From Bhargavaea massiliensis (GTDB lineage: Bacteria > Bacillota > Bacilli > Bacillales_A > Planococcaceae): DNA of 64,000 nt. Numbering within the stretch: position 1 is the stretch's first letter; each line of letters starts with the position of its first letter. Shown here in pieces: positions 21,898 to 34,080 of the stretch. The stretch is from positions 1 through 64,000 of the forward strand of contig NZ_JAHBCJ010000008.1 in the NCBI RefSeq assembly GCF_018390575.1. Direction: 5' to 3'. A program made the translations under genes and the position numbers. The notes beneath the pieces are model-generated. The model saw only the letters and a list, made by a program, of their open reading frames with translations. It had not been told where the DNA came from and did no database searches.

Positions 21898-23118
21898 TCA
21901 GTTTCCGATATAGCCGACGATGACGGTTCCGGTCTTGGCTTCGCCCTTGATGCGGAGCGGAGGCAGGTCGGGATTTCCGCCCTGTTTGCTGAAGCGGATG
22001 GATTTCTGGAGCAGCTGTTCCTGTTCCTTCGTGCGGGTGACGTCCTGCATGCGGATATCCATGCGGCCGAAGTTCGAAGAGACTTCCCCTTCGATGCCGG
22101 CATCCTGCGGTACGTACACTTCTACGCTTCCGGACATGGCGGTCGCTTCTACCTTGCGGGATTCGGCATCACGCGTCGTGACGATGACGTGTCCGTTCAC
22201 CGACTGGGCCTCGATGTCCTTCAGCATCCCATCGATGTCGATTCGGCCGTTGAGCGTTTCCGCTTCGACCTGCTCACCATGGATGTCCGTCAGCCGGATC
22301 GCGCCGTTTGCGGTCTCGAACTCGGCTTCGTCAAAGTGGAGGTTATCCGCCTCGATCTTGCCGTTGGCTGTGCGTACCCGCACGTTTGCCGCCGTCAGCC
22401 CGGCTCCGGATTTGAACGTGCCGTTGAACATGCGAACGGAAAGCTTCTTATACTGCTTTTCCGGCACATGGAGCACGACATTCACCTGGGTCATTTTCTG
22501 GTCGTTCGAGATCCGGAGACGGCTGCCGTCCGCGGCGAAGAGAAAACGTTCCTCGAATTCACGCTTGGCTTCTGCCTCATCCTCTGCCCGGTGCACTTTC
22601 ACTTCACACTCGGCGCGGAGCTCTTCCCCTTCGCCAAGTCGGATGTCAAAGCTGCCCATGGAAAGGTCGACAACGATTTCCTCGATGCCTTCCGCGTTTT
22701 TCGAGAAGGTTTCATGAAAGACGATCGGCTCGCCGAACGGCTTGTCGAGGTCGAATGTCTTTACGCGGTCGACGGCCGTCTGCATGAACTGCATGAACCG
22801 GTTGCCGATCGTTGTGAAATCACGCCGGACGTCGTCCAGGAAGTCATCCATCGAAGCCTGTTTCCCGGAGCGTTGCTCTTCACTTTCCGGCTGGGCATCC
22901 TGCTGAAAGTCCCCCTGCCAGTTGTCCGCTTCCTCACCAGCGGCTGCCGGCTGAGGTTCCGCATCCCGCTTGTCCGTCTGCCCCTCACGGATTTCCGGAT
23001 GGCTTTCCTTCACGGCCTCGCGATTGCTCTCGAACTTCTCCAAAAGACGCAATGCTTCGTCTGCGCTGATTGTCCCTTGTTCCAGCATGTCCAGAATACG
23101 GCTTTTCTCGTCTTTCAT
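21898..23118 (-). CDS. DUF4097-family protein (YvlB-like)
   Basis: 406 aa. An N-terminal short helical domain of about 35 residues (ILDMLEQGTISADEALRLL) is typical of YvlB/SHOCT-like starts. A low-complexity acidic linker (about 45-90) follows, then a beta-helical DUF4097 domain (about 130-400) with repeated NGxI/NGxF turns. No signal peptide or membrane helix is seen. Related proteins accompany PspC or LiaFSR envelope-stress systems, but none is adjacent here. Its role is unknown. Confidence 0.85.
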   Translation of the reverse strand: MKDEKSRILDMLEQGTISADEALRLLEKFESNREAVKESHPEIREGQTDKRDAEPQPAAAGEEADNWQGDFQQDAQPESEEQRSGKQASMDDFLDDVRRDFTTIGNRFMQFMQTAVDRVKTFDLDKPFGEPIVFHETFSKNAEGIEEIVVDLSMGSFDIRLGEGEELRAECEVKVHRAEDEAEAKREFEERFLFAADGSRLRISNDQKMTQVNVVLHVPEKQYKKLSVRMFNGTFKSGAGLTAANVRVRTANGKIEADNLHFDEAEFETANGAIRLTDIHGEQVEAETLNGRIDIDGMLKDIEAQSVNGHVIVTTRDAESRKVEATAMSGSVEVYVPQDAGIEGEVSSNFGRMDIRMQDVTRTKEQEQLLQKSIRFSKQGGNPDLPPLRIKGEAKTGTVIVGYIGN

Positions 23119-23214
23119 GTGCGTTCCTCCTTCGAAAGCGGCTTCGCGCTTCCGTTGATAGTTATGGTACGTTCCGGGAACAGGAAAAGTTTCACTGCCG
23201 TGCGCGGAAATTCG

Positions 23215-26085
<2,871 letters not shown>

Positions 26086-26092
26086 GCGGATC

Positions 26093-28075
26093 TCACCCCT
26101 CTGCTTTCAGTTCGAGTATCGTATCGCGGAGCGTGGCGGCCCGTTCGAAGTCGAGCGCCTTTGCCGCCTCTTTCATTTCCTTTTCGAGGGAAGCAAGGAG
26201 GGCCGCCTTCTCGTCCTTTGTCAGCTTCTTCCCTTGTGTCGCCTTTTCCGCATACGTTGCCGTTTCGTCGGCCTCGTGCGTTGCACGGATCGATTCGCGA
26301 ATCTGCTTATTGATCGTCGTCGGCGTGATGCCGTGCTCTTCGTTGTAGGCAATCTGCTTCTCGCGCCTCCGTGCCGTTTCGTCGATCGCGATGCGCATCG
26401 AGTCGGTCATCCGGTCGGCGTACATGATGACGTGCCCGTTCGAGTTCCGTGCAGCCCGGCCGATGGTCTGGATCAGCGATCGCGAGGAGCGCAGGAACCC
26501 TTCCTTGTCGGCGTCGAGTATGGCGACAAGCGATACTTCCGGGATGTCCAGGCCTTCCCGCAGGAGGTTGATCCCGACAAGCACATCGTACGTGCCAAGC
26601 CGCAGTTCGCGGATGATTTCGATGCGCTCGAGCGTCTTGATCTCGGAGTGGAGGTAGTTGACCTTAATGCCGATCTCCTTCAGGTAGTCGGTGAGGTCTT
26701 CGGACATCTTTTTCGTCAGAGTTGTGATCAGCACACGCTCGTTTTTCTTGATGCGCTCCTGGATCTCGTCGATCAGGTCATCGATCTGGCCTTCGATCGG
26801 ACGGACTTCGATGACCGGATCAAGCAGCCCGGTCGGCCGGATGATCTGCTCGACCATTTCCGGGGAATGCTCCAGTTCGTATGGGCCCGGGGTTGCCGAC
26901 ACATAGATTGCCTGACGGAGCCGCGCCTCGAACTCTTCAAACTTCAGCGGACGGTTGTCGAGCGCCGACGGCAGGCGGAACCCGTGGTCCACGAGCACCT
27001 GCTTGCGCGCCTGGTCCCCGTTGTACATGCCGCGGATCTGCGGAAGCGTGACGTGGCTTTCGTCGATAATCATGAGGAAGTCGTCCGGGAAGTAGTCGAG
27101 CAGCGTATAAGGCGTCGCGCCGGCCGGCTTCAGGTTCAGGTGGCGGGAATAGTTCTCGATCCCCGAACAGAAGCCCATCTCCTTCATCATCTCCAGGTCA
27201 TAGCGCGTGCGCTGCTCGAGCCGCTGGGCCTCCAGCAGCTTGTCCTCCGCGCGCATCGCTTTCAGCTGCTCTTCCAGCTCGGCCTCGATGTTCTCAATCG
27301 CCTTTTTCATCTTCGCTTCGCGTGTGACGAAGTGGGACGCCGGGAAGATCGCCACGTGGTCGCGGTCTCCCAGGATCTCGCCGGTCAGTGCATCGACCTC
27401 GCGCAGCCGGTCGATTTCGTCGCCGAAAAACTCGATGCGGATGCACCGTTCGTCGCGCGATGCCGGGAAGATCTCCACGACATCCCCGCGTACGCGGAAC
27501 GTCCCGCGGATGAAGTTCATGTCATTGCGGGTGTACTGGATGTCGACGAACCGCCGGAGCAGATCGTTTCGGCTGATTTCCATGCCCACCCGGAGCGACA
27601 CGAGCATCTCGCGGTATTCGTCCGGGTTACCGAGGCCGTAGATACAAGACACCGACGCCACGATCAGGACGTCGTTCCGTTCGAACAGCGAAGACGTCGC
27701 CGAGTGGCGCAGCTTGTCGATCTCATCATTGATGCTTGCGTCTTTTTCGATATACGTATCCGTCGACGGCACGTAGGCTTCCGGCTGGTAGTAGTCGTAG
27801 TAGCTGACAAAGTATTCGACGGCGTTGTTCGGGAAAAACTCCTTGAACTCGCTGTACAGTTGTCCGGCGAGCGTCTTGTTATGTGCGATGACGAGCGTCG
27901 GCCGGTTGATCTCCGTCAGCACGTTCGAGACGGTGAACGTTTTCCCCGTTCCCGTCGCCCCGAGCAATGTCTGATGCCGCTTGCCTTCCTTGACTCCGGC
28001 CACCAGCTGTTCGATCGCCCTCGGCTGGTCGCCCAAAGGCTCATACGGCGCCTGCAGTTCAAATTTCTGGACCAT
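26093..28075 (-). CDS. uvrB: Excinuclease ABC subunit B
   Basis: 660-aa helicase-like subunit. The P-loop [10 protein letters not shown] is at 37-46, the beta-hairpin region [12 protein letters not shown] near 93, and the helicase motif DESHVTLPQ follows. The UVR domain that binds UvrC is at the C-terminus. The ATG at 28073-28075 follows AAGGGG by 7 nt. An upstream in-frame ATG nine codons earlier has no such site. It is the first gene of uvrBA. Confidence 0.98.
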   Translation of the reverse strand: MVQKFELQAPYEPLGDQPRAIEQLVAGVKEGKRHQTLLGATGTGKTFTVSNVLTEINRPTLVIAHNKTLAGQLYSEFKEFFPNNAVEYFVSYYDYYQPEAYVPSTDTYIEKDASINDEIDKLRHSATSSLFERNDVLIVASVSCIYGLGNPDEYREMLVSLRVGMEISRNDLLRRFVDIQYTRNDMNFIRGTFRVRGDVVEIFPASRDERCIRIEFFGDEIDRLREVDALTGEILGDRDHVAIFPASHFVTREAKMKKAIENIEAELEEQLKAMRAEDKLLEAQRLEQRTRYDLEMMKEMGFCSGIENYSRHLNLKPAGATPYTLLDYFPDDFLMIIDESHVTLPQIRGMYNGDQARKQVLVDHGFRLPSALDNRPLKFEEFEARLRQAIYVSATPGPYELEHSPEMVEQIIRPTGLLDPVIEVRPIEGQIDDLIDEIQERIKKNERVLITTLTKKMSEDLTDYLKEIGIKVNYLHSEIKTLERIEIIRELRLGTYDVLVGINLLREGLDIPEVSLVAILDADKEGFLRSSRSLIQTIGRAARNSNGHVIMYADRMTDSMRIAIDETARRREKQIAYNEEHGITPTTINKQIRESIRATHEADETATYAEKATQGKKLTKDEKAALLASLEKEMKEAAKALDFERAATLRDTILELKAEG

Positions 28076-28160
28076 GTCCCGTCCCCTTCCGATTGCGTTC
28101 ATAAAACTTACGATAATGTCACTATCGTACCATATTCCCCTATTCTTCTCGAGTAAAAAG

Positions 28161-28174
28161 CGAACAGGTGTTTT
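28161..28174 (-). promoter_or_regulatory. LexA box upstream of uvrBA
   Basis: CGAACAGGTGTTTT matches the Bacillus LexA (DinR) consensus CGAACRNRYGTTYC at 13 of 14 positions. It is 86 bp before the uvrB start, fitting SOS control of uvrBA. No clear -35/-10 pair was identified. Confidence 0.75.
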
Positions 28175-28260
28175 CTATCATTCTCGTGCCGGCTTTTTGG
28201 GGAAGCGGAGCGGTCATTCTCTTCTCCGGGCGGCCGGTCCGAACGGGTCCGGACACACAA

Positions 28261-28305
28261 AACCGCCCGCACACAGGGCTCAGATCCCCTTTTGTACGGA
28301 CGGTT
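28261..28305 (-). terminator. Terminator of the IDEAL-domain gene
   Basis: On the minus strand, AACCGTCCGTACA pairs with TGTGTGCGGGCGGTT (with wobble pairs), followed by TTTTGTGTG. It lies 40 bp after the stop codon. Confidence 0.6.
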
Positions 28306-28345
28306 CAACAATATGATTTCGGCATGATGTCAGCAATCCTCCAAG

Positions 28346-28591
28346 TTACGGTTTCCCGGTTTCATCGTCGTCCAGCTCATTCAGCTGTCCGGTGTACAAA
28401 TTGAAGGCCTCCATGTCCTTCTTGTCGAGGGCTTCGTCGATTAGGTTAAGCAGGCGTTCCCGGTTCTGCTCACGGTGCACATGCTTCAGGAAAAGGTCCA
28501 TGTAAATGTCGTTCAGCAGCTGCTCGGACGGACTCGCCTTGCCCTTGCCGACCGCCTTCAGGAATTCCGCGTACGAATAGTAATGTTCCAT
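28346..28591 (-). CDS. IDEAL-domain protein
   Basis: 81 aa with the short C-terminal IDEAL motif (NLIDEALDKKDMEAF, about residues 46-60), found in ComK-related and other small Bacillales proteins. The ATG at 28589-28591 was chosen, and a GTG three codons upstream also follows the AGGTGGTGA site. It is divergent from comK. Function unknown. Adapter-type protein interactions are plausible from the family. Confidence 0.8.
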   Translation of the reverse strand: MEHYYSYAEFLKAVGKGKASPSEQLLNDIYMDLFLKHVHREQNRERLLNLIDEALDKKDMEAFNLYTGQLNELDDDETGKP

Positions 28592-28705
28592 TCCATTCAC
28601 CACCTGGCGCTTTTTCCTATTATATATGCAAAAGGCCGGCGAATGCAACGGTTATTTTTAAAAATTCGATATTCACAGTTAATTAAAAATAGTAAGAAAT
28701 AAGCC

Positions 28706-28733
28706 TTGCTTTTCTTCCAACGATTTCTATAAT
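28706..28733 (+). promoter_or_regulatory. comK promoter
   Basis: TTGCTT (28706-28711), a 16-bp spacer and a perfect TATAAT (28728-28733), 33 bp before the TTG start. The upstream 60 bp are very AT-rich, as expected where ComK binds its own promoter, but clear AAAAN5TTTT boxes were not resolved. Confidence 0.6.
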
Positions 28734-28765
28734 TAGAAGTATACATGGTCAGGGGGTCATCTATT

Positions 28766-29278
28766 TTGGAATTGAAACGGCTGGCATCTCCTTATTATAT
28801 CTCGTTTGACACACTGGCTCTTGAGCCAAAAGTGATTGATGGCAAAGTCTGCACAGTTGTTACGGAGAAGAAAGACAAGCTCCTTCTCGACAACAGGCCG
28901 CTCAATAACCTGAAGCGAGCTTGCGAGATGTACGGGACCACACTTCGCCAGGCGATCCAGATTTCCAGCAAACTGATCGGAAACCATCATAAAGTTCCTG
29001 TGCTCATCGTCCAGGATATGGGGATGCCATGCATTTTCCTCCCGACCCTCTCGCCGCAATCCGAGAGCAATGTCTGGATTGGCCTTCATGGCATCGAGGA
29101 TTATTGGGGAGACTCCGGCTCCTGTGAGATACTGTTGGAAAACGGTGACACCATCCGGGTGAACGTCTCCATCCAGACGATGAACCGACAGTATGCCCTC
29201 GCATGCCGGCTCGACAAAAAATTTTCCCGGATGCAGTATTATCTCCGCCACCCCGGGCTCGACCGGGAATTCATTTAG
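28766..29278 (+). CDS. comK: Competence transcription factor ComK
   Basis: 170 aa from a TTG start at 28766 (AGGGGG about 9 nt upstream). A further-upstream ATG in frame overlaps that ribosome site. The conserved ComK core is clear: an N-terminal VVTEKKDKLLL segment, CIFLPTLSPQSES around residue 92, then a charged C-terminal half. In Bacillus ComK is the master activator of DNA-uptake genes. The C-terminus overlaps the convergent neighbour by 4 bp. Confidence 0.92.
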   Translation: MELKRLASPYYISFDTLALEPKVIDGKVCTVVTEKKDKLLLDNRPLNNLKRACEMYGTTLRQAIQISSKLIGNHHKVPVLIVQDMGMPCIFLPTLSPQSESNVWIGLHGIEDYWGDSGSCEILLENGDTIRVNVSIQTMNRQYALACRLDKKFSRMQYYLRHPGLDREFI

Positions 29279-29640
29279 ATGGCGCGGTCCCCCATTGCCA
29301 GATACACGCCCAGCAGTTCCTCCGACCGGTTCCGCAGCCGGACGTTCAGGTAGCGCCGGTGGTCCTCGTAGCCGCCATGGATGAATACATACTCCGTAAA
29401 CATGTCGTCATGGTCCCCCTTGATCACCTTCATCGAGTGGCGGCGCATGTAGAGACGGGATTCCTTCAGGTCCTTCTGCACAAGCTTTTCCGCCTCCGCG
29501 ATCATCGCGAGGTACGGGCGCTTGAGCTTGAACGGGCCTTTTTCGAATGCGAGCCGGTCGCGCTCCAGGATGATCAGGAGCATCGGCAGGTAGATCTGGT
29601 TTTCAAAGTGAGGCAGTGCCTCCGGCGGGATCAGCGGCAT
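29275..29640 (-). CDS. Conserved hypothetical protein (YhjD-like)
   Basis: 121-aa soluble protein resembling short Bacillales YhjD-type proteins (YLPMLLIILERD, LKRPYLAMIAEAE). No catalytic motif is visible. It is convergent with comK, and the two stops overlap by 4 bp. GGAGGGGAAGGG precedes the ATG. The family assignment is from memory of the motif and is moderate. Confidence 0.75.
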   Translation of the reverse strand: MPLIPPEALPHFENQIYLPMLLIILERDRLAFEKGPFKLKRPYLAMIAEAEKLVQKDLKESRLYMRRHSMKVIKGDHDDMFTEYVFIHGGYEDHRRYLNVRLRNRSEELLGVYLAMGDRAI

Positions 29641-29811
29641 CGTCCCTTCCCCTCCTTCCGAAGAAAAAGAACATCTGTTCGTGTTTTTATTCTACCCCAT
29701 TCCTTCATGTTTATGCAATGACCTTTTTCTGTCATGTGGTGGCGGAACGTGCCGCCTCATGGTAATGTTTTTGTAAACAGGGGATTTTTCGAACAATAAG
29801 GGGGACTGAAT

Positions 29812-30588
29812 ATGGAAACGATCCGCTACGAACAAAAAGGGCATCTCGGAATCGTGACGCTCGACCGGCCGGCCGCAATGAATGCATTTAACTATGAACT
29901 CATCACCGATCTGGGACAGGTCGTCGAATCGATCCGAATCAATCCGGACATCCGTGTCGTGCTGTTTACGGCATCAGGCGACCGCGCATTCAGTGTCGGC
30001 GCGGACCTGAAGGAACGCAAAACCCTTCCCGAGCAACACGTCAAACGGAACCTGTATAAAATCGGCGAAGTATTCACCGCCATCGAAAACCTTCCGCAGC
30101 CGACCATCGCCGTGATTGGCGGATACGCATTCGGCGGCGGGATGGAACTGGCACTCGCCTGCGACTTCCGCGTCGCCTCGGAAACGGCGGTCATGGGCCT
30201 GACCGAGACAAGCCTCGCCATCATCCCCGGCGCCGGCGGCACACAGCGCCTGCCCCGCCTGATCGGCGAAGCGAAAGCGCTCGAACTCATCCTGACCGCG
30301 AAGCGGATGAAGGCGGAGGAAGCGTATCAGTATGGCGTCGTCACAAAAGTCGTGCCTGCTGCACAACTGGTGAACGCGGCTTATGAACTCGCCGACCAGA
30401 TGCTCGCCAACGGCCCGATCGGCCTCCAGCAGGCAAAATTCGCCGTCAAGCACGGTATGAACGCCGACATCCAGACCGGCCTCGCCATCGAGCGCAAGGC
30501 ATATGAAGTGACGATTCCGACAGAAGACCGGATCGAGGCGCTGAACGCTTTTGCGGAAAAGCGCAAGCCGGAGTTTAAAGGGAGATAA
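29812..30588 (+). CDS. Enoyl-CoA hydratase/isomerase family protein
   Basis: 258-aa crotonase-fold protein. The oxyanion-hole segments FSVGADLKE (about 63-71) and GYAFGGGMELALACD (about 103-117) and the signature with Glu in LTETSLAIIPGAGGTQRL are complete, so it should be an active hydratase. Substrate range is not predictable (fatty-acid or branched-chain catabolism). GGGGG precedes the ATG. It is monocistronic, followed by a terminator and the second CATGTGGCAAG array. Confidence 0.9.
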   Translation: METIRYEQKGHLGIVTLDRPAAMNAFNYELITDLGQVVESIRINPDIRVVLFTASGDRAFSVGADLKERKTLPEQHVKRNLYKIGEVFTAIENLPQPTIAVIGGYAFGGGMELALACDFRVASETAVMGLTETSLAIIPGAGGTQRLPRLIGEAKALELILTAKRMKAEEAYQYGVVTKVVPAAQLVNAAYELADQMLANGPIGLQQAKFAVKHGMNADIQTGLAIERKAYEVTIPTEDRIEALNAFAEKRKPEFKGR

Positions 30589-30592
30589 AGTG

Positions 30593-30628
30593 AAAGCCGG
30601 AAAGTCCGCTGCGGGACTCTCCGGCTTT
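30593..30628 (+). terminator. Terminator of the enoyl-CoA hydratase gene
   Basis: AAAGCCGGA-AGTCC pairs with GGGACT-TCCGGCTTT, followed by GTTTG. Directly after the stop codon. Confidence 0.85.
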
Positions 30629-30643
30629 GTTTGAGATGATCCG

Positions 30644-30880
30644 CATGTGGCAAATCGAGTCTTGCAGCGATTTTGGGACCATGTGGCAAGTTAGGACTCC
30701 TTGAGGCAACTTCGGAGCCCATATGGCAACTTCGAAGCCCATGTGGCAAGTTCGGATCCCATATGGCAAGTTCGGAGCCCATGTGGCAACTTCGAAGCCC
30801 ATGTGGCAAGTCCAAGCCCCATGTGGCAACTCCGGATGCCATGTGGCGACTTCCGATCCCATGTGGCAAGTAAGCCCTCA
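30644..30880. repeat. 20-bp tandem array, CATGTGGCAAGT family (copy 2)
   Basis: Ten units begin at 30680, 30700, 30720 and so on to 30860, exactly 20 bp apart, with a lone outlier core at 30644. Each has CATRTGGCAAST followed by eight variable bases. It is the same core, spacing and orientation as the array at 1-400, about 30 kb away. It lies between a terminator and the next gene's promoter region. Confidence 0.93.
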
Positions 30881-30948
30881 TTCGTAAACAGACCGCCCGT
30901 TGGAAATTCGGTATACTGAATCTATCCCTTGATCAAGGAGGCTCCTCC

Positions 30949-31491
30949 ATGACACAAAACCATGAAGAACTGCTCAACGTACTGAAAACACGCTTCGAAG
31001 ATAACATGCACCGCCACGAAGGCCTCGAATGGGCAGATGTCCAATCCAGGCTGGAAGCAAACCCGGACAAGCTCCGCTCCCTCCAAGCCATGGAAGACAC
31101 CGAAGGCGAGCCGGACGTGGTCGGGAAAGATCCGGAAACGGGCGAGTATCTGTTCTACGACTGCTCGCCGGAAAGCCCGAAAGGCCGTCGGAGCATCTGC
31201 TATGACCGGGAAGCACTCGAGAAGAGAAAAAAGAACAAGCCGGAGACCTCCGCAATGGCTCTGGCCGCCGAGATGGGCATCGAGATGCTGACGGAAGACG
31301 AGTACCGGCATCTGCAGGAGCTGGAGCAGGTCGACAAGAAAACGTCCAGCTGGGTGCAGACTCCGGAGCGCATCCGCAAGCTGGGAGGCGCCCTTTTCTG
31401 CGACCGCCGGTATGATACGGTCTTCACTTACCATAACGGCGCCGATTCGTACTATGCCGCCAGAGGATTCCGCGGATCCCTTAAAGTGTAA
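30949..31491 (+). CDS. DUF4256-family protein
   Basis: 180-aa cytoplasmic protein matching DUF4256 (ELLNVLKTRFEDNMHRH, EGEPDVVGKD, CDRRYDTVFTYHNGADSYYAARGFRG, given here as key segments). No active-site motif is recognised and the role is unknown. AGGAGG precedes the ATG. The gene is flanked by two different tandem arrays. Confidence 0.85.
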   Translation: MTQNHEELLNVLKTRFEDNMHRHEGLEWADVQSRLEANPDKLRSLQAMEDTEGEPDVVGKDPETGEYLFYDCSPESPKGRRSICYDREALEKRKKNKPETSAMALAAEMGIEMLTEDEYRHLQELEQVDKKTSSWVQTPERIRKLGGALFCDRRYDTVFTYHNGADSYYAARGFRGSLKV

Positions 31492-31499
31492 AATCAAGG

Positions 31500-31583
31500 T
31501 ATCAAGCACTTTCCAACGAATATCAATCACTTTCAAACGGATATCGGGCACTTCCACAAGTATATCGAGCATCCCCCATATCA
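31500..31583. repeat. 21-bp tandem array, TATCNNNCACTT family
   Basis: Four units start at 31500, 31521, 31542 and 31563, exactly 21 bp apart. Each begins TATC and most carry CACTTYC. The array lies between the convergent DUF4256 and acyl-CoA ligase genes, right before their shared terminator. Both strands read through as heptad-like codons, but no gene is indicated. Confidence 0.8.
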
Positions 31584-31613
31584 AAAAGCCGCCAAATAGG
31601 AATGGCGGCTTTT
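31583..31613. terminator. Bidirectional terminator
   Basis: AAAAAGCCGCC / GGCGGCTTTT with loop AAATAGGAAT, shared by the convergent DUF4256 and acyl-CoA ligase genes. Confidence 0.88.
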
Positions 31614-31622
31614 CATGTTGAT

Positions 31623-33215
31623 TCAGTTCACCTTCGTCGCGCCTTCCCAGTACATTTCACGCAGCCTGAACTTCTGGAGTTTCCCTGTTGCGGTTTTCGG
31701 GAGGGCGTCGACAATCTCTACAGACTTCGGCGCCTTGAAGTGGGCCATATTGTCGCGGCAGAACTGGATGATTTCCTGTTCGGTCGCCGGGCGGTCCTTG
31801 TGCAGGACGACGATTGCTTTCGGGACTTCGCCCCACTTCTCGTCCGGCACGGCGATGACGGCGGCTTCCAGGACGGATCCGTGCTTGTAGAGGACGCCTT
31901 CAATCTCGGTCGAGGAGATGTTCTCGCCGCCGGAGATGATCATGTCCTTGGCGCGATCGCGGATCTCGATATAGCCGTCCGGATACGTGACGGCAAGGTC
32001 GCCGGTATGGAACCAGCCGTCCCTGATCGCTTCTGCGGTCTTTTCCGGGTCCTTGTAGTAGCCTTCCATGACGACGTTGCCTCGTGTGACGATCTCGCCA
32101 AGCTCCATGCCGTCCCAGTCCACTTCGGTGCCGTCTTCGCGGACGACTTTCGTCTCGCCGTTAAAGGCGAGCTCGATGCCCTGGCGCGCCTTGATCGCCG
32201 CCTGCTCGTCGGCGGATTTCTCGTCAAATTCGGGCTTCCACTCGTTATACAGGATGAACGGCGACGTCTCCGTGAGACCGTAGACGTGCATCATGTCAAG
32301 GCCTAGAAGGTCCTGGGCGCGCTGGATCAGCGCTGCCGCCGGCGGAGAGCCCGCAGTCGCCATGCGCGGCTTTGTCGTGATCTTCACTTCCTGGGCCTTC
32401 GGTTCGTTGACGAGCATGTTGACGACAGTCGGAGCGCCGCACAGCAGGCTGATCTTCTTGTCTTCGAACAGGTCGAGAATCAGCGACGGAATGACTTTAC
32501 GGAGGCACACATGCGTTCCGCCGGCCGCCGTGATCGCCCATACCCCGCCCCAGCCGTTTGCATGGAACATCGGGAGCGTGTGAAGGTAGACATCGTCATG
32601 CCTCACGCTCAGATGGTACATAAAGTTCGCCGCGTTCAGGTAGTTGCCCCGGTGCGTCAGCATGACGCCCTTCGGACGGGACGTCGTGCCGCTTGTGTAG
32701 TTGAGCGTGAGCAGCTGATTCTCGTCAATCTTCACTTCCGGCACCTCGGCGTTTTCCGGAATGTCCCCGATAAATGCCTCATAGTCCGCTGCAGGCAGGC
32801 CGTGTTCCGCTCCATCCACCTTCACGACGACGAATTGGTCAAAGTTCAGCTTGTCCTCGATCTCCTTGATCGGAGCCGTGAACTCCTCGTCAACGATAAG
32901 CATCCTGGAATCGCTGTGGTTCAGGATGTATTCCATATCCGCAGGCGAGATCCGATAGTTGAGCGGCACCATGACCGCCCCGATCTGGCAGATGCCGTAG
33001 AACGCCTCGAGCATGTAATGCGTGTTCGGCAGCATGACCGCGACATGGTCCCCCTCGCGGATGCCGGCGTTGTGCAGCGCGATGGACAGCCGGTCCGCCC
33101 GCTCCGCAAACTCTTTATAAGTAAATTGTTTGTCTTCATCAATCACCGCAATTTTGTCCGGGTAGTACTTGACCGCCCTCCGCTTCCAGTCAAGCGGCGT
33201 CAGCGCAGCAAACAT
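31623..33215 (-). CDS. Acyl-CoA synthetase (AMP-forming), fatty-acid type
   Basis: 530-aa ANL-superfamily ligase. It has the AMP-binding loop YTSGTTSRPKG near 173-183, the GYYKDPE..DGWFHTGD hinge region, and the C-terminal ATGKLQK with the catalytic Lys. It should activate a carboxylic acid, probably a medium or long fatty acid, with CoA. The promoter carries a perfect cre site over its -35, so CcpA repression during growth on glucose is expected. GGGAGAGGG precedes the ATG. Confidence 0.93.
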   Translation of the reverse strand: MFAALTPLDWKRRAVKYYPDKIAVIDEDKQFTYKEFAERADRLSIALHNAGIREGDHVAVMLPNTHYMLEAFYGICQIGAVMVPLNYRISPADMEYILNHSDSRMLIVDEEFTAPIKEIEDKLNFDQFVVVKVDGAEHGLPAADYEAFIGDIPENAEVPEVKIDENQLLTLNYTSGTTSRPKGVMLTHRGNYLNAANFMYHLSVRHDDVYLHTLPMFHANGWGGVWAITAAGGTHVCLRKVIPSLILDLFEDKKISLLCGAPTVVNMLVNEPKAQEVKITTKPRMATAGSPPAAALIQRAQDLLGLDMMHVYGLTETSPFILYNEWKPEFDEKSADEQAAIKARQGIELAFNGETKVVREDGTEVDWDGMELGEIVTRGNVVMEGYYKDPEKTAEAIRDGWFHTGDLAVTYPDGYIEIRDRAKDMIISGGENISSTEIEGVLYKHGSVLEAAVIAVPDEKWGEVPKAIVVLHKDRPATEQEIIQFCRDNMAHFKAPKSVEIVDALPKTATGKLQKFRLREMYWEGATKVN

Positions 33216-33255
33216 GTAACCCTCTCCCTTCAGAACAGTTCATCTTATCAGAATT

Positions 33256-33284
33256 ATTTTAATAGAAACAGAAAACGTTTACAA
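33256..33284 (-). promoter_or_regulatory. Acyl-CoA ligase promoter with cre site
   Basis: On the minus strand, TTGTAA (33279-33284), a 17-bp spacer and TAAAAT (33256-33261). TTGTAAACGTTTTCT (33270-33284) matches the cre consensus WTGNAANCGNWNNCW at all fixed positions and covers the -35, a layout expected for CcpA repression. Confidence 0.75.
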
Positions 33285-33399
33285 CACGAGTCTTGGTTTC
33301 AAATCAATAGAGCGCCCAAAAGGACGCTCCGTCATGTTTCCGGCTGTCTTTTTTGCCGAGATATTCTGGGGAAAGTTGTAAACATAAAATCAACCCAGT

Positions 33400-34080
33400 C
33401 TATTTGCGCCCCTCGAAAAAAAGTTGACTCACTCGCCGGGAAAAATTTTTTATCCTTAAACTTGCTGAGCCTATGCGAAAGTACCAACGTTTAATGGTTT
33501 CTAAAATCCATAAAGGCATTTGAATTCCGGAAATTAGCGGATAGAAATTTTTATATGCCCAGACAAGGTGTTCCCAGCGATGATCATTTCCTTCTTTCAT
33601 ATATTCCGATACGTCTATGATTTTCCCTCTACCATCTTGTAAAATTATATTTTTCAAATGAATATCTCTCGGATTTAATCCCCGGCTCCTGACAAACTCA
33701 CGAGCATCCTCAACGTCTTGGATTACTTGATCAGAAATCGGAATGCCTTGCAATAAACAATCATACAAAGTTATTCCTTGTTCAAAGCTTAAAACAATGT
33801 AGTTGGACCCAGCCCCGTAATATTGAGGGAAGAAACAAGACCATTTTAAACACTCGTATACATCTGTCTCGACCTCTTTTTTCTTTAATGCTTTAGGAGA
33901 ATATACTTTAAATACGTAGTTCGGTATCTGATCATATCGAAAGACTGCTGCATCCGTTCCGATCCCAACGCAAGTTAGGCCTTCAGCAAACCCTATAATG
34001 GTAACAGGTTGATTATTTTCATGTCCCTGCACTTCAATGTTCTTTAATGCTTCATCTGCCTCTTTCCATCCTGGAAACAT
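33400..34080 (-). CDS. Protein-kinase-like protein, probably horizontally acquired
   Basis: 226 aa. A kinase-like fold is suggested by VFKVYSPKA (ATP-anchoring Lys near 64) and a hinge-like NYIVLSFEQGITL. The catalytic-loop-like sequence is GLNPRDIHLKNIIL, which has D-x-H-x-K-N where HRD-x-x-x-x-N kinases differ slightly. A DFG-like IIDVSEY follows. This resembles small Bacillales YrzF/YabT-type kinases. The gene is markedly AT-rich compared with its neighbours, as is the following 600 bp. The target is unknown. Confidence 0.7.
   Translation of the reverse strand: MFPGWKEADEALKNIEVQGHENNQPVTIIGFAEGLTCVGIGTDAAVFRYDQIPNYVFKVYSPKALKKKEVETDVYECLKWSCFFPQYYGAGSNYIVLSFEQGITLYDCLLQGIPISDQVIQDVEDAREFVRSRGLNPRDIHLKNIILQDGRGKIIDVSEYMKEGNDHRWEHLVWAYKNFYPLISGIQMPLWILETIKRWYFRIGSASLRIKNFSRRVSQLFFEGRK

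Noticed and set aside
28178-28221. Two TCATTCTC motifs upstream of uvrB as a further repeat array
   Set aside because: They are 36 bp apart, out of the 21-bp register, and there are only two of them.
33305-33330. Terminator for the kinase-like gene
   Set aside because: GAGCGCCC / GGACGCTC has a mismatch and no T-tract follows on the minus strand.
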